Shown: positions 7,959 to 20,462 of the stretch, in pieces
Numbering within the stretch: position 1 is the first letter of the stretch
Layout of the letters: every line of letters begins with the position of its first letter
From: a bacterium
Lineage (GTDB): Bacteria > Sysuimicrobiota > Sysuimicrobiia > Sysuimicrobiales > Humicultoraceae
Length of the DNA: 34,281 nucleotides
Assembly (NCBI GenBank): GCA_030018905.1
Contig: JASEHJ010000009.1
Coordinates: forward strand, 1 to 34,281
Direction: 5' to 3'
The notes under the pieces: generated by a model
What the model was told of the DNA's origin: nothing
The model's input: the letters and a program-made list of their open reading frames with translations, nothing else
Database searches by the model: none
Made by a program: the position numbers and the translations under genes

Positions 7959-9697
7959 TGCTGCTGGAGCTGCGGATCCAGGAGTTCGCCGTGATCGAGT
8001 CCGCGGCTATCGAGTTCGGTCCAGGTCTGAACGTCTTGACCGGGGAAACGGGCGCCGGCAAGTCCATCATCGTGGACGCACTGACCGCTGCGCTGGGCGC
8101 GCGTGTTACCGCAGACTTGATTCGGACCGGCGCCCCTGCGGCGCGGGCAGAGGCGCGGTTCGGGGTTGAATCTAGGGGGCCGATAGGCCGGTGGCTGGAG
8201 GAGCACGGGCTCGCGGAAGAGGGCGGCACGCGAGGCGGCGACGATCGCTGCGAGCTGGTGGTCGCGCGCGAGATCATGCCGGAAGGACGCTCGCGCGCCT
8301 GGATCAACGGCCGCTCAGCCACCGTGGGGATGCTGCGGGAGCTGGGAGATCTGCTGGTCGAGGTCGCCGGCCAGCACGAAGGCCAGCGGCTGCTGCGGCC
8401 CCAAGCCCACCTGGGACTGCTGGATGCCTTCGGCGGCGATACCGTGGAGACGCAGTGCGCCGGTGTGGGCGAGCTGGTGCGCCTGCGGTCGGAGCTGCGC
8501 GCCGAGCAGAAGGCGCTGGTTGATGGCGAGCGTGACCGCCTCCGGCAGGTCGAGATGCTGCGTTACCAGGTGGACGAGATCGAGGCGGCCCGGCTGCAGC
8601 CCGGTGAGGAGGAGGAGCTGTCCTCCCGCCGGGTGCGGCTGTCCAACGCGGAACGCCTCTCCGGCGCAGCGGCGGCGGCCTACGCCGGCCTCTACGAGGC
8701 CGACGGGCAGGCCGCGGTGGACAGGATAGGGCAGGCGCGGGGCGCACTGCGGGAAGCCGCAGGGCTGGATCCCGCGCTGGGAGCGCTGGCCGGACGGATC
8801 GGGGCGATTGCCGGAGAGCTCGCCGACGTCGCGCACGATCTGGCGCGCTACTCCCGTGGCATCGAGGCCGATCCCGAGGAGCTGGTCCGGGTTGAGGAGC
8901 GGCTGGACCTGCTGCGCCGGCTGCGGCGCAAGTACGGCGAGACCGTGGAGGCCGTGCTTGACTACCGCGACGAGGCCGCATCTGCGCTGGCTCGCCTGGA
9001 TGCCGGTGATGCCCGCGCCTCCGAGATCGCCGCAACGCTGGAAGAGCTGGAGCAAGACCTGACCGGACGGTGCGCCCGCCTCTCGGAGCTCCGGCGCGAG
9101 GCCGCCTCCCGGCTGGAAGACGGTGTGGAGCAGGTGCTACGGTCGCTGGAGATGGCAAGTACTCGGCTGATCGTCGGGCTTGGCTACGATTCGGATCCGG
9201 CCGGCCTCCTGCTGGGCGATCGCCGCGTGGCGGTTGGTTCGGACGGTGCCGACCGCGTGGAGTTCCTCCTGGCGGCCAACCCGGGCGAGGCACCTAGGCC
9301 GCTGGCGCGCATAGCCTCGGGCGGGGAGCTATCCCGGATCATGCTGGCGCTGCGCCATGTGCTGGCCGAGGCCGGTGGCGTGCCGGTCTTCATCTGCGAC
9401 GAAGTGGATGCGGGCGTTGGCAGCAGGGCCGCGGGTTCGGTAGCGGGGCTGCTGGCCGCGGTTGGTCGCAAGCGCCAGGTCCTGTGCGTGACGCACTTGC
9501 CCCAGGTGGCCAGCCTGGCCGACCGTCACTACTGGGTGAGCAAGGAGATGAGCGGCGGACGTACTAGGGTGCGAGTACGGGCGCTGGGACCGCAGGAGCG
9601 CGTGGAGGAGGTCGCCAGGATGCTGGGAGGGCGGCGCCCCACGCAGATTGCGCGCGAGCACGCTCTGGAACTACTGAGACGGGGAGGCCGGTCGTGA
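7958..9697 (+). CDS. recN: DNA repair protein RecN (alternative start 7943)
   Basis: [41 protein letters not shown] (Walker A), [48 protein letters not shown]. Confidence 0.95.
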   Translation: MLLELRIQEFAVIESAAIEFGPGLNVLTGETGAGKSIIVDALTAALGARVTADLIRTGAPAARAEARFGVESRGPIGRWLEEHGLAEEGGTRGGDDRCELVVAREIMPEGRSRAWINGRSATVGMLRELGDLLVEVAGQHEGQRLLRPQAHLGLLDAFGGDTVETQCAGVGELVRLRSELRAEQKALVDGERDRLRQVEMLRYQVDEIEAARLQPGEEEELSSRRVRLSNAERLSGAAAAAYAGLYEADGQAAVDRIGQARGALREAAGLDPALGALAGRIGAIAGELADVAHDLARYSRGIEADPEELVRVEERLDLLRRLRRKYGETVEAVLDYRDEAASALARLDAGDARASEIAATLEELEQDLTGRCARLSELRREAASRLEDGVEQVLRSLEMASTRLIVGLGYDSDPAGLLLGDRRVAVGSDGADRVEFLLAANPGEAPRPLARIASGGELSRIMLALRHVLAEAGGVPVFICDEVDAGVGSRAAGSVAGLLAAVGRKRQVLCVTHLPQVASLADRHYWVSKEMSGGRTRVRVRALGPQERVEEVARMLGGRRPTQIAREHALELLRRGGRS

Positions 9698-11346
9698 CCA
9701 GGTACATTTTCGTTACCGGAGGCGTATCCTCCGCGCTGGGCAAGGGGATAACCGCGGCCTCGATTGGGAGGCTGATGAAGAGCCGCGGGCTGCGGGTGAC
9801 GATGCTCAAGTTCGACCCCTACGTCAACGTGGACGCGGGCACCATGAATCCACACCAGCACGGTGAGGTATTCGTGACCGACGACGGCGCCGAGACCGAC
9901 ATGGACCTGGGCCACTACGAACGCTTCATAGATGAGAACCTGGGCCGCGCCAACAACACGACCACCGGGAAGATCTACAACGCGGTCATCGCGCGCGAGC
10001 GCCGCGGGGAATACCTGGGAGGTACTGTCCAGGTGATCCCACACGTGACCAACGAAATCAAAGACGAGATCCGTTCGTTGGCCGCCGCCACAGAGGCCGA
10101 CATTCTCATCACCGAGGTAGGCGGGACCGTCGGCGACATAGAAAGCCTGCCGTTCCTGGAGGCGATCCGGCAGTTCCGCCGCACCGCGGGCGAGCAGAAC
10201 GTGATGTACATACACGTTTCGTTGGTGCCGTACCTGCGCGCCGCCGGCGAGTTGAAGACCAAGCCGACCCAGCACAGCGTGAAGGAGCTGCGCAGCATCG
10301 GCATCCAGCCCGACGTGATAGTCTGCCGGACCGAGCGCCCGCTGGGCCAGGCACTCAAGGAGAAGATCGCGCTCTTCTGCGACGTCGAGCTCGAAGCGGT
10401 CATCCAGGCAATCGACGCGCGCAGCATCTACGAGGTGCCTCTGATCCTGGAGGAAGAGGGGTTGGCCCGGATTATCCTTCGGCGGCTGGGGCTCGACCTG
10501 CCCGAGCCCGATCTGGCGGAGTGGCGCGCGATTGTCGGCCGGGTACTGCATCCGCAGCGCAACGTGCGCATAGGTCTCGTGGGCAAGTACATGGGGGTTG
10601 AGGACTCCTATGTCAGCATCGTCGAGGCGCTTCGGCACGGCGGCGTGGCCAACGACTGCGGCGTGGAGATAACGAAGCTGGACTCGGAGCAGATCGAGGG
10701 CTGGGGAGATGCCGACCTGGCTGCCCAACTCGCCCCCCTGAACGGGCTGCTGGTGTGTCCCGGCTTCGGGGCACGGGGGGTTGAGGGCAAGGTGCGGGCC
10801 ATCCGGTATGCGCGCGAGGAAGGAGTCCCGTTCCTGGGCATCTGCTTCGGCCTCCAGTGGGCCGTGGTCGAGTTTGCCCGGCACGTCTGCGGGTTGGAAG
10901 GAGCCAACACCACCGAGGTGGATCCGCAAACGCCTCACCCGGTCATCTCCCTGCTGGCCGAGCAACGGGGAATCGCCGACAAGGGCGGCACAATGCGGCT
11001 GGGGCGGTATCCCTGCCACATCACTCCTGGCTCCCGCGCCTTCGAGGCATACGGCGTCTCGGTTGTGGGGGAGCGTCACCGCCACAGGTACGAGGTGAAC
11101 AACGCCTACCGGCAGATTCTGGAAGAGCGCGGGATGCGGGTTGCCGGCATCTTCCCGGAACAGGATCTGGTGGAGATAGTCGAGTTGCCCGATCACCCCT
11201 GGTTCGTGGGGACGCAGTTCCACGGCGAGTACCGATCCCGGCCCAACCGCCCGCACCCGCTCTACAGCGCGTTTGTTCGCGCCGCGCTGGAACGGAGCAC
11301 CGCGGCGGCATCCCGGTCTGCGCTCCAGCGGGAGGAGGCACGATGA
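9694..11346 (+). CDS. pyrG: CTP synthase
   Basis: [76 protein letters not shown]; class-I glutamine amidotransferase motif [10 protein letters not shown]. Confidence 0.98.
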   Translation: MTRYIFVTGGVSSALGKGITAASIGRLMKSRGLRVTMLKFDPYVNVDAGTMNPHQHGEVFVTDDGAETDMDLGHYERFIDENLGRANNTTTGKIYNAVIARERRGEYLGGTVQVIPHVTNEIKDEIRSLAAATEADILITEVGGTVGDIESLPFLEAIRQFRRTAGEQNVMYIHVSLVPYLRAAGELKTKPTQHSVKELRSIGIQPDVIVCRTERPLGQALKEKIALFCDVELEAVIQAIDARSIYEVPLILEEEGLARIILRRLGLDLPEPDLAEWRAIVGRVLHPQRNVRIGLVGKYMGVEDSYVSIVEALRHGGVANDCGVEITKLDSEQIEGWGDADLAAQLAPLNGLLVCPGFGARGVEGKVRAIRYAREEGVPFLGICFGLQWAVVEFARHVCGLEGANTTEVDPQTPHPVISLLAEQRGIADKGGTMRLGRYPCHITPGSRAFEAYGVSVVGERHRHRYEVNNAYRQILEERGMRVAGIFPEQDLVEIVELPDHPWFVGTQFHGEYRSRPNRPHPLYSAFVRAALERSTAAASRSALQREEAR

Positions 11347-12248
11347 GCGGCGCGGTCTACGTCAATGGACGGATCTGCAAGAAGGAGGAGGCAACCGTCT
11401 CGGTCTACGATCACGGGTTCCTCTACGGCGATGGGGTGTTCGAGGGAATCCGCGTGTACGACGGCCGGATCTTCAAGCTCGAAGAGCACATCGCGCGGTT
11501 GTATGAGTCGGCCCACCACATACTGCTTGAGGTCCCGCTGCCCCCCGCGGCAATGAAAGACGCGATCATCGAGACCGTTCGGGCGAGCGGGCTCCGCGAC
11601 GCCTACATAAGGCCGGTGGTCAGCCGCGGCCCAGGCGACCTGGGGCTGGATCCGCGCAGGTGCCGCACCGCGACCGTGGTGATCATCGTGGACGCCGTCC
11701 GGCTCTACCCCCAGGAGGCCTACGAGAGGGGCCTGCGAATTGTCACCGCGACCGTGCGCCGGCCTGCTCCCGACACCCTGAACGGCCGGATCAAATCCCT
11801 GAACTACCTAAACAACGTTCTCGCGCGGATCGAGGCCAACCAGGCAGGCGCCGACGAGGCGCTCATGCTGACCCGGGAAGGCTACGTGTGCGAGTGCAGC
11901 GCCGACAATGTTTTTCTTGTCACCGGAGGCGCCCTTTGGACACCGGCCGCCCACCTGGGGCTGCTCCGGGGCATCACGCGCGATGCGGTGCTCTTGCTCG
12001 CCGGCGAACAGGGTCTGGCTGCGGAAGAACGCGTCTTTACGCTGCACGATCTGTACACCGCCGGCGAGTGTTTCCTAACGGGCACAGGCGCCGAGGTCGC
12101 GCCCGTCGTAGAGGTGGACGGCCGCCGGATCGGAGATGGCCGGCCCGGGCCGATCACCCATCGCCTCAACGCCGCGTTCCGTGAGTTAACGCGCCGGACC
12201 GGGACACCGGTGTTCACCCAGGGCGTGGTGAAGGATGAGCGTGGATGA
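11343..12248 (+). CDS. ilvE: Branched-chain amino acid aminotransferase (class IV PLP enzyme)
   Basis: [57 protein letters not shown]. Start at ATG 11343 (ATGA overlap with pyrG); the long ORF from 10857 reads through pyrG out of frame. Confidence 0.9.
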   Translation: MSGAVYVNGRICKKEEATVSVYDHGFLYGDGVFEGIRVYDGRIFKLEEHIARLYESAHHILLEVPLPPAAMKDAIIETVRASGLRDAYIRPVVSRGPGDLGLDPRRCRTATVVIIVDAVRLYPQEAYERGLRIVTATVRRPAPDTLNGRIKSLNYLNNVLARIEANQAGADEALMLTREGYVCECSADNVFLVTGGALWTPAAHLGLLRGITRDAVLLLAGEQGLAAEERVFTLHDLYTAGECFLTGTGAEVAPVVEVDGRRIGDGRPGPITHRLNAAFRELTRRTGTPVFTQGVVKDERG

Positions 12249-13179
12249 GGGCCGGCCGCCGGCCATGGAAGCCGCTGCCGACGCCTACCTGAGCTACGCG
12301 CTGGCCGAGCGCGGCCTCGCCCGGAACACGGTCGAGGCCTACGCCCGCGACCTCGTGGACTTCTCGGACTTCGCGGCGCGGCGCGGTGTGACCGAGCCCG
12401 CCGCCGTGCGTCGCTCGACGCTCACCCTGTATCTGCTCTCCCTGCGCCGGCGGGGACTCGCGCCGAGCACGGTGGCGCGTCGCCTGGCCGCGATCCGTGG
12501 CTTGACCGCATTCCTGTTGAGGGAAGGGCAGATCGCGGACGATCCGGCGCTCGATCTGTCCCCGGCCAAACGCGCGCACCGGCTGCCCACGGTCCTGGCC
12601 GTGGACGAGGTCGAGAGGATCCTGAGCCAGCCGCGCGGAGAGGACCCGGCGTCGCTGCGCGACCGTGCCATCCTGGAGCTTCTCTACGCGGCCGGGCTGC
12701 GGGTCAGCGAACTCGTGGCCCTGGACGCGGGCGACGTGCACCTGTCCATGGAGTACGTCCGGTGCGTGGGCAAGGGATCAAAGGAACGCATCGTGCCCAT
12801 AGGATCGCAGGCGGTCAACGCGATAAGGAGCTACCTGATCCTGGCGCGTCCCGCGCTTGCCGGACGCCGCGCCAGGACGGCCTTGTTCCTGAACAGGCGG
12901 GGAGGCCGGCTGACGCGGCAGAGCGTTTGGGCGGTGCTGAAGGGCCATGCCGCGCAGGCCGGAATCCGGAAGCCGTTGAGCCCGCACACCCTGCGCCACT
13001 CGTTCGCCACGCACCTGCTCGACGGCGGCGCGGACCTGCGCGCGGTGCAGGAGATGCTGGGTCACGCCAGCATCGTCACGACCCAGATCTACACGCACCT
13101 GACCCGATCGCGTCTGCGCGAGGTTTACCGCCGTGCGCATCCACGCGACCAGATGACGATCGGGCGCACAGCGCCATGA
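12235..13179 (+). CDS. xerD: Site-specific tyrosine recombinase XerD
   Basis: SAM-like N domain and catalytic motifs [50 protein letters not shown]. Confidence 0.92.
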   Translation: MSVDEGRPPAMEAAADAYLSYALAERGLARNTVEAYARDLVDFSDFAARRGVTEPAAVRRSTLTLYLLSLRRRGLAPSTVARRLAAIRGLTAFLLREGQIADDPALDLSPAKRAHRLPTVLAVDEVERILSQPRGEDPASLRDRAILELLYAAGLRVSELVALDAGDVHLSMEYVRCVGKGSKERIVPIGSQAVNAIRSYLILARPALAGRRARTALFLNRRGGRLTRQSVWAVLKGHAAQAGIRKPLSPHTLRHSFATHLLDGGADLRAVQEMLGHASIVTTQIYTHLTRSRLREVYRRAHPRDQMTIGRTAP

Positions 13180-14351
13180 GGGCGGTCGTCCTAGTGCTCG
13201 ATGGGTGCGGGATCGGGGCCCTACCCGATGCGGCCGCCTACGGCGACGAGGGCAGCAACACGCTGGTCAACACGGCGCGGGCCTCCGGCGGGTTGCGCCT
13301 TCCAGCGCTGGAGCGCCTTGGGCTGGGGGTGCTGGACGCGATCCCAGGTGTGAAACCTGTTGGCGACCACGAGGCGGCCGTTGGTGTTCTGCGCGCGCTC
13401 TCCGCCGGCAAGGATTCGACCACAGGGCACTGGGAACTGGCCGGGCTGGTGGTCCGGCGGCCGTTTCCCACCTATCCGGAGGGCTTTCCCGCGGACCTGA
13501 TACGGGCATTAGAGCGGCAGATCGGTCGGGAGACGCTGGGCAACGTGGCGGCTTCGGGCACCGAGATCATCGAGACCCTGGGACCTCTGCACCTGCGCAG
13601 CGGCGCGCCGATCGTATACACATCGGCCGACAGCGTGTTCCAGATCGCGGCTCACGAAGCGGTCGTGCCGGTCGAGCAGCTCTACCAGTGGTGCCGAACC
13701 GCGCGTGGGCTGCTTACGGGCGATCACGCCGTCAGCCGGGTAATCGCTCGGCCGTTCGTGGGTGAGCCGGGCGCGTTCGTGCGCACCGACCGCCGCCATG
13801 ACTTCTCCCTGCCGCCGGTGGGTCCTACTGTGCTCGACGCGCTGGCGGACCGGGGTATTCCGGTGGTGGGCGTTGGGAAGATCGAGGACCTCTTTGCCGG
13901 ATGCGGACTGGCACGTTCCGTGCACACGCACGACGACGCGGACGGCATCACGCAGACCGTCTCCGCGGCCAGAGAGCTGGAGCACGGGCTGGTGTTTGCG
14001 AACCTGGTGGAGCTGGACACCGTCTACGGCCACCGCAACAACGTCGAGGGATTCGCGCGGCACCTCGAGGCGATTGACGCGCGCCTGCCCGAGATCCTGG
14101 GGGTTTGCGCCCCGGGCGACCTGGTCGTGATCACCGCCGACCACGGGAACGACCCGACCACGCCCAGCACCGATCATTCACGCGAGCAGGTCCCGCTGCT
14201 GGCGTGGCGGCCCGGCCTGCCTCCGGGCCGGCGGTTGGGGGTACGGGATAGCTTCGCCGATCTGGCCGCCACAGTGGCCGAGGCCTTTGCGGTGCCCTGG
14301 ATTGGGTCGGGGAGGAGCTTCTGGGCGGCATTGGAGGTGGGACGCGGATGA
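13176..14351 (+). CDS. deoB: Phosphopentomutase
   Basis: [73 protein letters not shown]. Start at ATG 13176. Confidence 0.95.
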   Translation: MRAVVLVLDGCGIGALPDAAAYGDEGSNTLVNTARASGGLRLPALERLGLGVLDAIPGVKPVGDHEAAVGVLRALSAGKDSTTGHWELAGLVVRRPFPTYPEGFPADLIRALERQIGRETLGNVAASGTEIIETLGPLHLRSGAPIVYTSADSVFQIAAHEAVVPVEQLYQWCRTARGLLTGDHAVSRVIARPFVGEPGAFVRTDRRHDFSLPPVGPTVLDALADRGIPVVGVGKIEDLFAGCGLARSVHTHDDADGITQTVSAARELEHGLVFANLVELDTVYGHRNNVEGFARHLEAIDARLPEILGVCAPGDLVVITADHGNDPTTPSTDHSREQVPLLAWRPGLPPGRRLGVRDSFADLAATVAEAFAVPWIGSGRSFWAALEVGRG

Positions 14352-15172
14352 ACTGGGCGGCGCGCGCGCGAGAGGCGGCGCAGGCGATAGGACGCATCGG
14401 TGCAAGGACCCCGGAGGTGGCGGTGATCCTGGGTTCGGGTTTGGGGGCGTTGGCAGACGAGGTCTCCGCCGACGCCGCCATAGCCTACGGCGAGATCCCG
14501 CACTTTCCCCGTACCGGCGTCGAAGGGCACGCCGGGCGGCTGGTCGTGGGGACCCTGGAGGGCCGCTCGGTTGCGGTTATGCAGGGCCGGGCGCACTTCT
14601 ACGAGGGCCACACGATGGCCGAGGTCACCTTCCCTGTGCGCGTGCTGCACGCGCTGGGCGCCCGGATCCTGGTGGTGAGCAACGCCGCCGGCGGGCTCAA
14701 TCGGCAGTGGTACACCGGGGACCTGATGCTGATCTCCGATCACATCAACTTCATGGGCACCAACCCGCTGATCGGGCCCTACGAGGCCGAGTTGGGCCCG
14801 CGGTTTCCCGACATGTCCGCCGCGTACGATAAGGAGCTCATCGCGGTGGCCGAGGCCGCGGCCCTCGACCTAGGCATACTGCTGCGCAAGGGGATCTATG
14901 TCGGCGTCTCCGGACCATCCTATGAAACTCCGGCGGAGCTGCGCATGCTGGCCCGGTGGGGGGCGGATGCCGTGGGAATGTCCACGGTACACGAGGTGAT
15001 CGTGGCGCGGCATGCCGGGATGCGCGTACTGGGGCTGACGGCGATCACCGACATGGCCACCGGTGAGGTCGTTGGCCAGGTCTCGCACGAGGAGGTACTC
15101 GCCGTCGCGCGCGAGCTGGAGCCCAGGTTCGTTCGGCTGACCCGGCGCATCATCGCGACCCTGAGCGCGTAG
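14348..15172 (+). CDS. punA: Purine-nucleoside phosphorylase
   Basis: [81 protein letters not shown]. Confidence 0.95.
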   Translation: MNWAARAREAAQAIGRIGARTPEVAVILGSGLGALADEVSADAAIAYGEIPHFPRTGVEGHAGRLVVGTLEGRSVAVMQGRAHFYEGHTMAEVTFPVRVLHALGARILVVSNAAGGLNRQWYTGDLMLISDHINFMGTNPLIGPYEAELGPRFPDMSAAYDKELIAVAEAAALDLGILLRKGIYVGVSGPSYETPAELRMLARWGADAVGMSTVHEVIVARHAGMRVLGLTAITDMATGEVVGQVSHEEVLAVARELEPRFVRLTRRIIATLSA

Positions 15173-15190
15173 AGTACGGCGCCGGCTTCC

Positions 15191-16498
15191 GTGCGTGCCT
15201 ACGACCTGATCCAGAAGAAACGCGATGGCGCGGCCCTCTCCGCGGGCGAGATCGCCTGGCTCGTGGACGGCTTCGTTCTGGGGTCGGTCCCCGACTACCA
15301 GATGGCCGCGTTCCTGATGGCGGTCTACTTCCGCGGGATGACGTTCGAAGAGACGGCCGCGCTCACGGATGCGATGGTGCGGTCGGGCGAGACGCTCGAC
15401 CTGGGATCGCTCGCCGGATGCGCCGTGGACAAGCACAGCAGCGGCGGCGTGGGCGACAACACCTCGTTGGTGTTGGTTCCCCTTGTGGCATCGGCCGGGG
15501 TGCCGGTACCGAAGCTGTCCGGGCGCGGCCTAGGTCACACCGGAGGAACGCTGGACAAGCTGGAGGCGATCCCCGGGTTCAACACGGCGCTCTCCGAAGC
15601 GGCGTTCGTGGAGCAGGTCGAGCGCATAGGGTGTGCCATAGCCGGGCAGAGCGCCGCGATGGTGCCGGCGGATGCCCAGCTCTACGCGCTGCGTGACGTG
15701 ACGGCCACCGTTGACAGCGTGCCGCTGATCGCCTCCAGCATCATGTCCAAGAAGCTGGCCGCCGGGGCGTCCGCGATCCTGCTGGACGTGAAGTGCGGGC
15801 GCGGGGCTTTCATGAAGACGGCATCCGACGCCCGGGTCCTGGCCGAGGCCATGGTGGCCATTGGTCGGGAGGCCGGCCGGCGCACCGCTGCGGTGATTAG
15901 CGCGATGGACTACCCGCTGGGCCGGGCGGTCGGCAACGCGCTCGAGGTCGCAGAGGCGATCGCGACGCTCCGCGGCGAGGGCCCCGGCGACCTCGAGGCG
16001 CTCTGCCTGGTCCTGGGCGGGTGGATGCTTGTGCTGGGAGGCCGGGCGGTCTCGCCCGAAGAAGGCAGTGAAGAGCTGCTGCGGCGCCTGCGCAGCGGCG
16101 ACGCGCTGCGAAAGTTCGAGGCGCTCGTTAGTGCGCAGGGTGGTGACGCACGGGTCGTCGGGGATCCGGGACGGCTGCCTTCGGCGCCCCTTCGTCTGCC
16201 GGTACCAGCACCTGCCGCCGGCGTCGTAGCCGGCATTGATGCCGAGGCGGTCGGGCTTGCAGCGATGCAATTGGGCGCCGGGCGAACCCGCAAGGGCGAG
16301 GTCGTTGACCCGGCGGTCGGCGTGGTGATCGAGCGGCCCGCGGGCGCTGCCGTTAAGGTCGGAGAGTCCCTGGCGACGATCCATGCCAGGTCCGAGGAGG
16401 CCGGACTTGCCGCGGCCCGTGAGGTGGCCGCGGCGTTCGAGATAGCGGAGAGCGCACCGGCGGAGGCGCCGGTGATTCGAGGCGTCATCAGAGGGTGA
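15191..16498 (+). CDS. pdp: Pyrimidine-nucleoside/thymidine phosphorylase
   Basis: DKHSSGGVGDNTSLVLVPLVASAGVPVPKLSGRGLGHTGGTLDKLEAIPGF; LLDVKCGRGAFMK. Confidence 0.95.
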   Translation: MRAYDLIQKKRDGAALSAGEIAWLVDGFVLGSVPDYQMAAFLMAVYFRGMTFEETAALTDAMVRSGETLDLGSLAGCAVDKHSSGGVGDNTSLVLVPLVASAGVPVPKLSGRGLGHTGGTLDKLEAIPGFNTALSEAAFVEQVERIGCAIAGQSAAMVPADAQLYALRDVTATVDSVPLIASSIMSKKLAAGASAILLDVKCGRGAFMKTASDARVLAEAMVAIGREAGRRTAAVISAMDYPLGRAVGNALEVAEAIATLRGEGPGDLEALCLVLGGWMLVLGGRAVSPEEGSEELLRRLRSGDALRKFEALVSAQGGDARVVGDPGRLPSAPLRLPVPAPAAGVVAGIDAEAVGLAAMQLGAGRTRKGEVVDPAVGVVIERPAGAAVKVGESLATIHARSEEAGLAAAREVAAAFEIAESAPAEAPVIRGVIRG

Positions 16499-16536
16499 TC
16501 GCCGGTTGACGGCGGTGGCCGACGGAGGAGGAGCCG

Positions 16537-17385
16537 ATGATTCGTCGCGTGGGCGTCGTAGGGTGCGGGTTGATGGGGGTCGGTATTGTGGAGGTGGCGG
16601 CGCGATCCGGGTACGAGGTGGTCGTGCGCGAGATCAACGACGAACTGCTGGCCAAGGGGATGGGGCGGCTGCGCGGCTCGCTGCAGCGCGGGGTCGAGCG
16701 CGGCAAGCTGGATGAGGCCGGCCGCGACGCAGCCCTGAGCCGGATCCAGGGGACCACGGTCCTGGCAGACCTGGCCGGCGTAGATCTGGTGGTTGAGGCG
16801 ATCTTGGAGCAGATGGACGACAAGAAGGCGCTCCTCCGGGAACTGGACCGGTTGGTGGCGCCGGGGGTCGTCCTGGCCAGCAACACATCGTCGCTCTCGA
16901 TCACCGAGATGGCGGCGGCGACCGGCCGAGCGGAGCGCGTGGTGGGGCTGCACTTCTTCAACCCGGTGCCGGTGATGCCGCTCGTGGAGATAGTTAAGGG
17001 GCTTCGCACCTCCGACGAGGTGGTGGCGGCTATGCGCGGTTTCGCCCAGTCGTTGGGCAAGACCGTGGTGGTAGCCAGGGACACGCCGGGCTTCATCGTG
17101 AACCGGCTGCTGGTACCCTACCTGCTGGACGCGATCCGCGCCCTCGAACTGGGCGTTGCCTCGCGGGAGGACATTGACTCCGCGATCACGCTCGGGCTGG
17201 GCCATCCTATGGGGCCCCTCACGCTGCTGGATTTCGTCGGCCTGGACACGACGTACTACATAGCCGAGGCGATGTTCGCCGAGTTCAAGGACACCCGCTA
17301 CGCGTCCCCGCCGTTGCTGAGGCAGATGGTGCTGGCCGGATGGTTGGGGCGGAAGAGCAAGCGCGGCTTCTACGAGTACCAGTAA
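16537..17385 (+). CDS. hbd: 3-hydroxybutyryl-CoA (3-hydroxyacyl-CoA) dehydrogenase
   Basis: VGVVGCGLMGVGIVEVAARSGYEV, ASNTSSLSITEMAAATGRAERVVGLHFFNPVPVMPLVEIV, GFIVNRLLVPYL, LGLGHPMGPLTLLDFVGLDT. Confidence 0.93.
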   Translation: MIRRVGVVGCGLMGVGIVEVAARSGYEVVVREINDELLAKGMGRLRGSLQRGVERGKLDEAGRDAALSRIQGTTVLADLAGVDLVVEAILEQMDDKKALLRELDRLVAPGVVLASNTSSLSITEMAAATGRAERVVGLHFFNPVPVMPLVEIVKGLRTSDEVVAAMRGFAQSLGKTVVVARDTPGFIVNRLLVPYLLDAIRALELGVASREDIDSAITLGLGHPMGPLTLLDFVGLDTTYYIAEAMFAEFKDTRYASPPLLRQMVLAGWLGRKSKRGFYEYQ

Positions 17386-17474
17386 CCGAGAGTTCTTCGC
17401 GCGCCGCGCACCTGCACGGCAGGAAGGGGCCGGGCACCACGCAGAACAGTCAAATGGGGGATTGAGAGGGCTGG

Positions 17475-18620
<1,146 letters not shown>

Positions 18621-18633
18621 ACAGGGAGGCGTG

Positions 18634-19428
18634 ATGGACGTCGTCGTCTGCTTGAAGCAGGTTGTGGACCCTGAACTGCCGGTAAGGGACTTCGCTGTAG
18701 ATCCGGGCACGCAGAGGCAGGTGCGCGAGGGGCGCCCGCTGGTGATCTCCACCTACGACGAGAACGCGCTGGAGGTCGCCCTCCAGCTCAAGGACGCCTC
18801 GGGAGCCAAGGTGAAGGTGCTCACCCTGGGCCCGGCGGCCGCGGTCAGCGAGGCGATACGCCTGGCGCTGGCCATGGGCGCAGACGAGGCGATCGTGGTG
18901 GACGATCCCCGGGCGCCGGAGCTCTCCGGGGCCGAGAAGGCCTGCACGCTCGCCGCGGCAATCCGGCGGATTGGATCGGCCGACCTGATCCTGACCGGGT
19001 GCGAGTCCGCGGACTGGGCGGAGCGCGTGGTGGCTCCCCTGCTGGCCGAGGACCTGGGCGCCGCCTGCGTGACCTTCGTATCCCGCGTCGAGGCAGGAGA
19101 CGGCGCGCCGGTGGTAAGGCGCCTGGTGGAAGACGGGTACCATCTTGTCGAGGTGCGCCTGCCCGCCGTGCTGTCGGTTACGAGCGACGAGTCCAACCGC
19201 CCCCGCCTGCCCAAGGTCAAGGACATAATGGCGGCCAAGCGCAAACCGGTTCAGACCTGGTCGCCCGCAGACCTCACCCGCTCGTCTGCACGCGATCCCG
19301 GCGCAGGAGTCGAGGTGCGCGGGGTGGTCGTGCCCGAGCGCACGTCGCGCTGCGAGTTTCTGACCGGCGAGCCGGCCGAGCAGGTGACGGCCCTGGCGCA
19401 GCGGTTGCGCGACCAGAAACTGTTGTAA
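18634..19428 (+). CDS. etfB: Electron transfer flavoprotein beta subunit
   Basis: MDVVVCLKQVVDPELPVR; ETF-beta fold; ATG 18634 preceded by agggagg; adjacent to etfA. Confidence 0.9.
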   Translation: MDVVVCLKQVVDPELPVRDFAVDPGTQRQVREGRPLVISTYDENALEVALQLKDASGAKVKVLTLGPAAAVSEAIRLALAMGADEAIVVDDPRAPELSGAEKACTLAAAIRRIGSADLILTGCESADWAERVVAPLLAEDLGAACVTFVSRVEAGDGAPVVRRLVEDGYHLVEVRLPAVLSVTSDESNRPRLPKVKDIMAAKRKPVQTWSPADLTRSSARDPGAGVEVRGVVVPERTSRCEFLTGEPAEQVTALAQRLRDQKLL

Positions 19429-19444
19429 TCAGAGGAGCGGAGAG

Positions 19445-20428
19445 ATGCCTGACATCCTGGTAGTTGCCACTGCGCCTGATGGTACGCTGAGCCGGTCCAG
19501 CCTCGAACTGATCGCCGGCGCGCACGCGATTAGTGGACCGCTCGGCCTGGGCGTGACAGCCGTGCTGCTGGGAACCGGGCCTGGGCTGGCCGATGCGCCC
19601 CAGGCTTTGCACCAGCACGGTGTGGCCCGGGTGCTCCGGGTGGACCACCCGCTCCTGACCGCAGGGGAGTCCGATGCCTACCTGCGGGCGATCGAACAGG
19701 TGGCGCGGATCGAGCGCCCAGAGGTCGTGCTCATCAGCGCCGACACAATGGGCCGCGATCTCGCCGCCCGGCTCGCCTGGAGGCTCGGGGCGGCCCTGGT
19801 AACCGAGTGCTTTGAGCTCGCCTCCGGCGACGGTGCCGTGGTAGCGCGCCGGCAGGTCTACGGTGGGCGGGCCGTGGCGACCATGGCCGTGACCCGCAGG
19901 CCCGCGGTGTTTTCGATGAAGCCCAGGTCGCTCGACGTTCCGGCCCCATCTCCGGTATCGGGAACCGTGGAGGACCTGGCAGTGGAGATGGACCCCGGTG
20001 ACCTGCCGACGCGCGTGCGCCAGGTACTGCGCGAGCAATCGGACGTGGGGTTGGAGGACGCGCAGGTTGTCATTGGCGGCGGGCGCGGTATGGGAGGGCC
20101 CGAGGGCTTTGCCCAACTCGGCGAGCTGGCGTCAGCGCTGGGAGGGGCTGTGGGAGCGTCCCGGCCGCCCGCGGATTCCGGGTGGGTGCCGCTGAGCTGG
20201 CAGGTGGGACAGACCGGCAAGACCATCCGTCCGGCCCTGTACGTGGCCGTGGGCATCTCAGGGGCCACGCAGCACGTGGCCGGTGTGTCCGGTTCGCGCA
20301 TGATCGTCGCGATCAACCGGGACCCGGAGGCGCCGATCTTCTCGGTTGCCCACCTTGGTATCGTCGCCGACTTCCGGGAGATCGTCCCGCCCCTGATCGC
20401 CAAGATCAAGGAGCTCAAGGGCCTGTAG
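19445..20428 (+). CDS. etfA: Electron transfer flavoprotein alpha subunit
   Basis: C-terminal FAD domain: VIGGGRGMGGPEGFAQL, VGQTGKTIRPALYVAVGISGATQHVAGVSGSRMIVAINRDPEAPIFSVAHLGIVAD. Confidence 0.95.
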   Translation: MPDILVVATAPDGTLSRSSLELIAGAHAISGPLGLGVTAVLLGTGPGLADAPQALHQHGVARVLRVDHPLLTAGESDAYLRAIEQVARIERPEVVLISADTMGRDLAARLAWRLGAALVTECFELASGDGAVVARRQVYGGRAVATMAVTRRPAVFSMKPRSLDVPAPSPVSGTVEDLAVEMDPGDLPTRVRQVLREQSDVGLEDAQVVIGGGRGMGGPEGFAQLGELASALGGAVGASRPPADSGWVPLSWQVGQTGKTIRPALYVAVGISGATQHVAGVSGSRMIVAINRDPEAPIFSVAHLGIVADFREIVPPLIAKIKELKGL

Positions 20429-20442
20429 CCCGCAAGGGCTAC
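20425..20442 (+). other. Perfect 7-bp RNA hairpin with GCAA tetraloop containing the etfA stop codon
   Basis: GTAGCCC-GCAA-GGGCTAC; TAG stop at 20426-20428 is in the 5' arm. Confidence 0.6.
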
Positions 20443-20462
20443 GCCTGAGTCGGGCTGGAGCA

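Noticed and set aside
9529-11256. 575-aa minus-strand ORF opposite pyrG/recN
   Set aside because: Shadow ORF of a strongly conserved CTP synthase; high GC yields long open antisense frames and the protein shows no recognisable domain.
10857-11342. N-terminal extension of the ilvE ORF into pyrG
   Set aside because: Arg/Gly-rich out-of-frame reading of pyrG; homology begins at ATG 11343.
12762-13175. N-terminal extension of the deoB ORF into xerD
   Set aside because: Out-of-frame reading of xerD; phosphopentomutase homology starts at ATG 13176.
12235-13179. Mobile-element integrase
   Set aside because: Sequence and xerD-deoB-punA context fit chromosomal XerD; no att-like repeats, cargo genes or transposase nearby.
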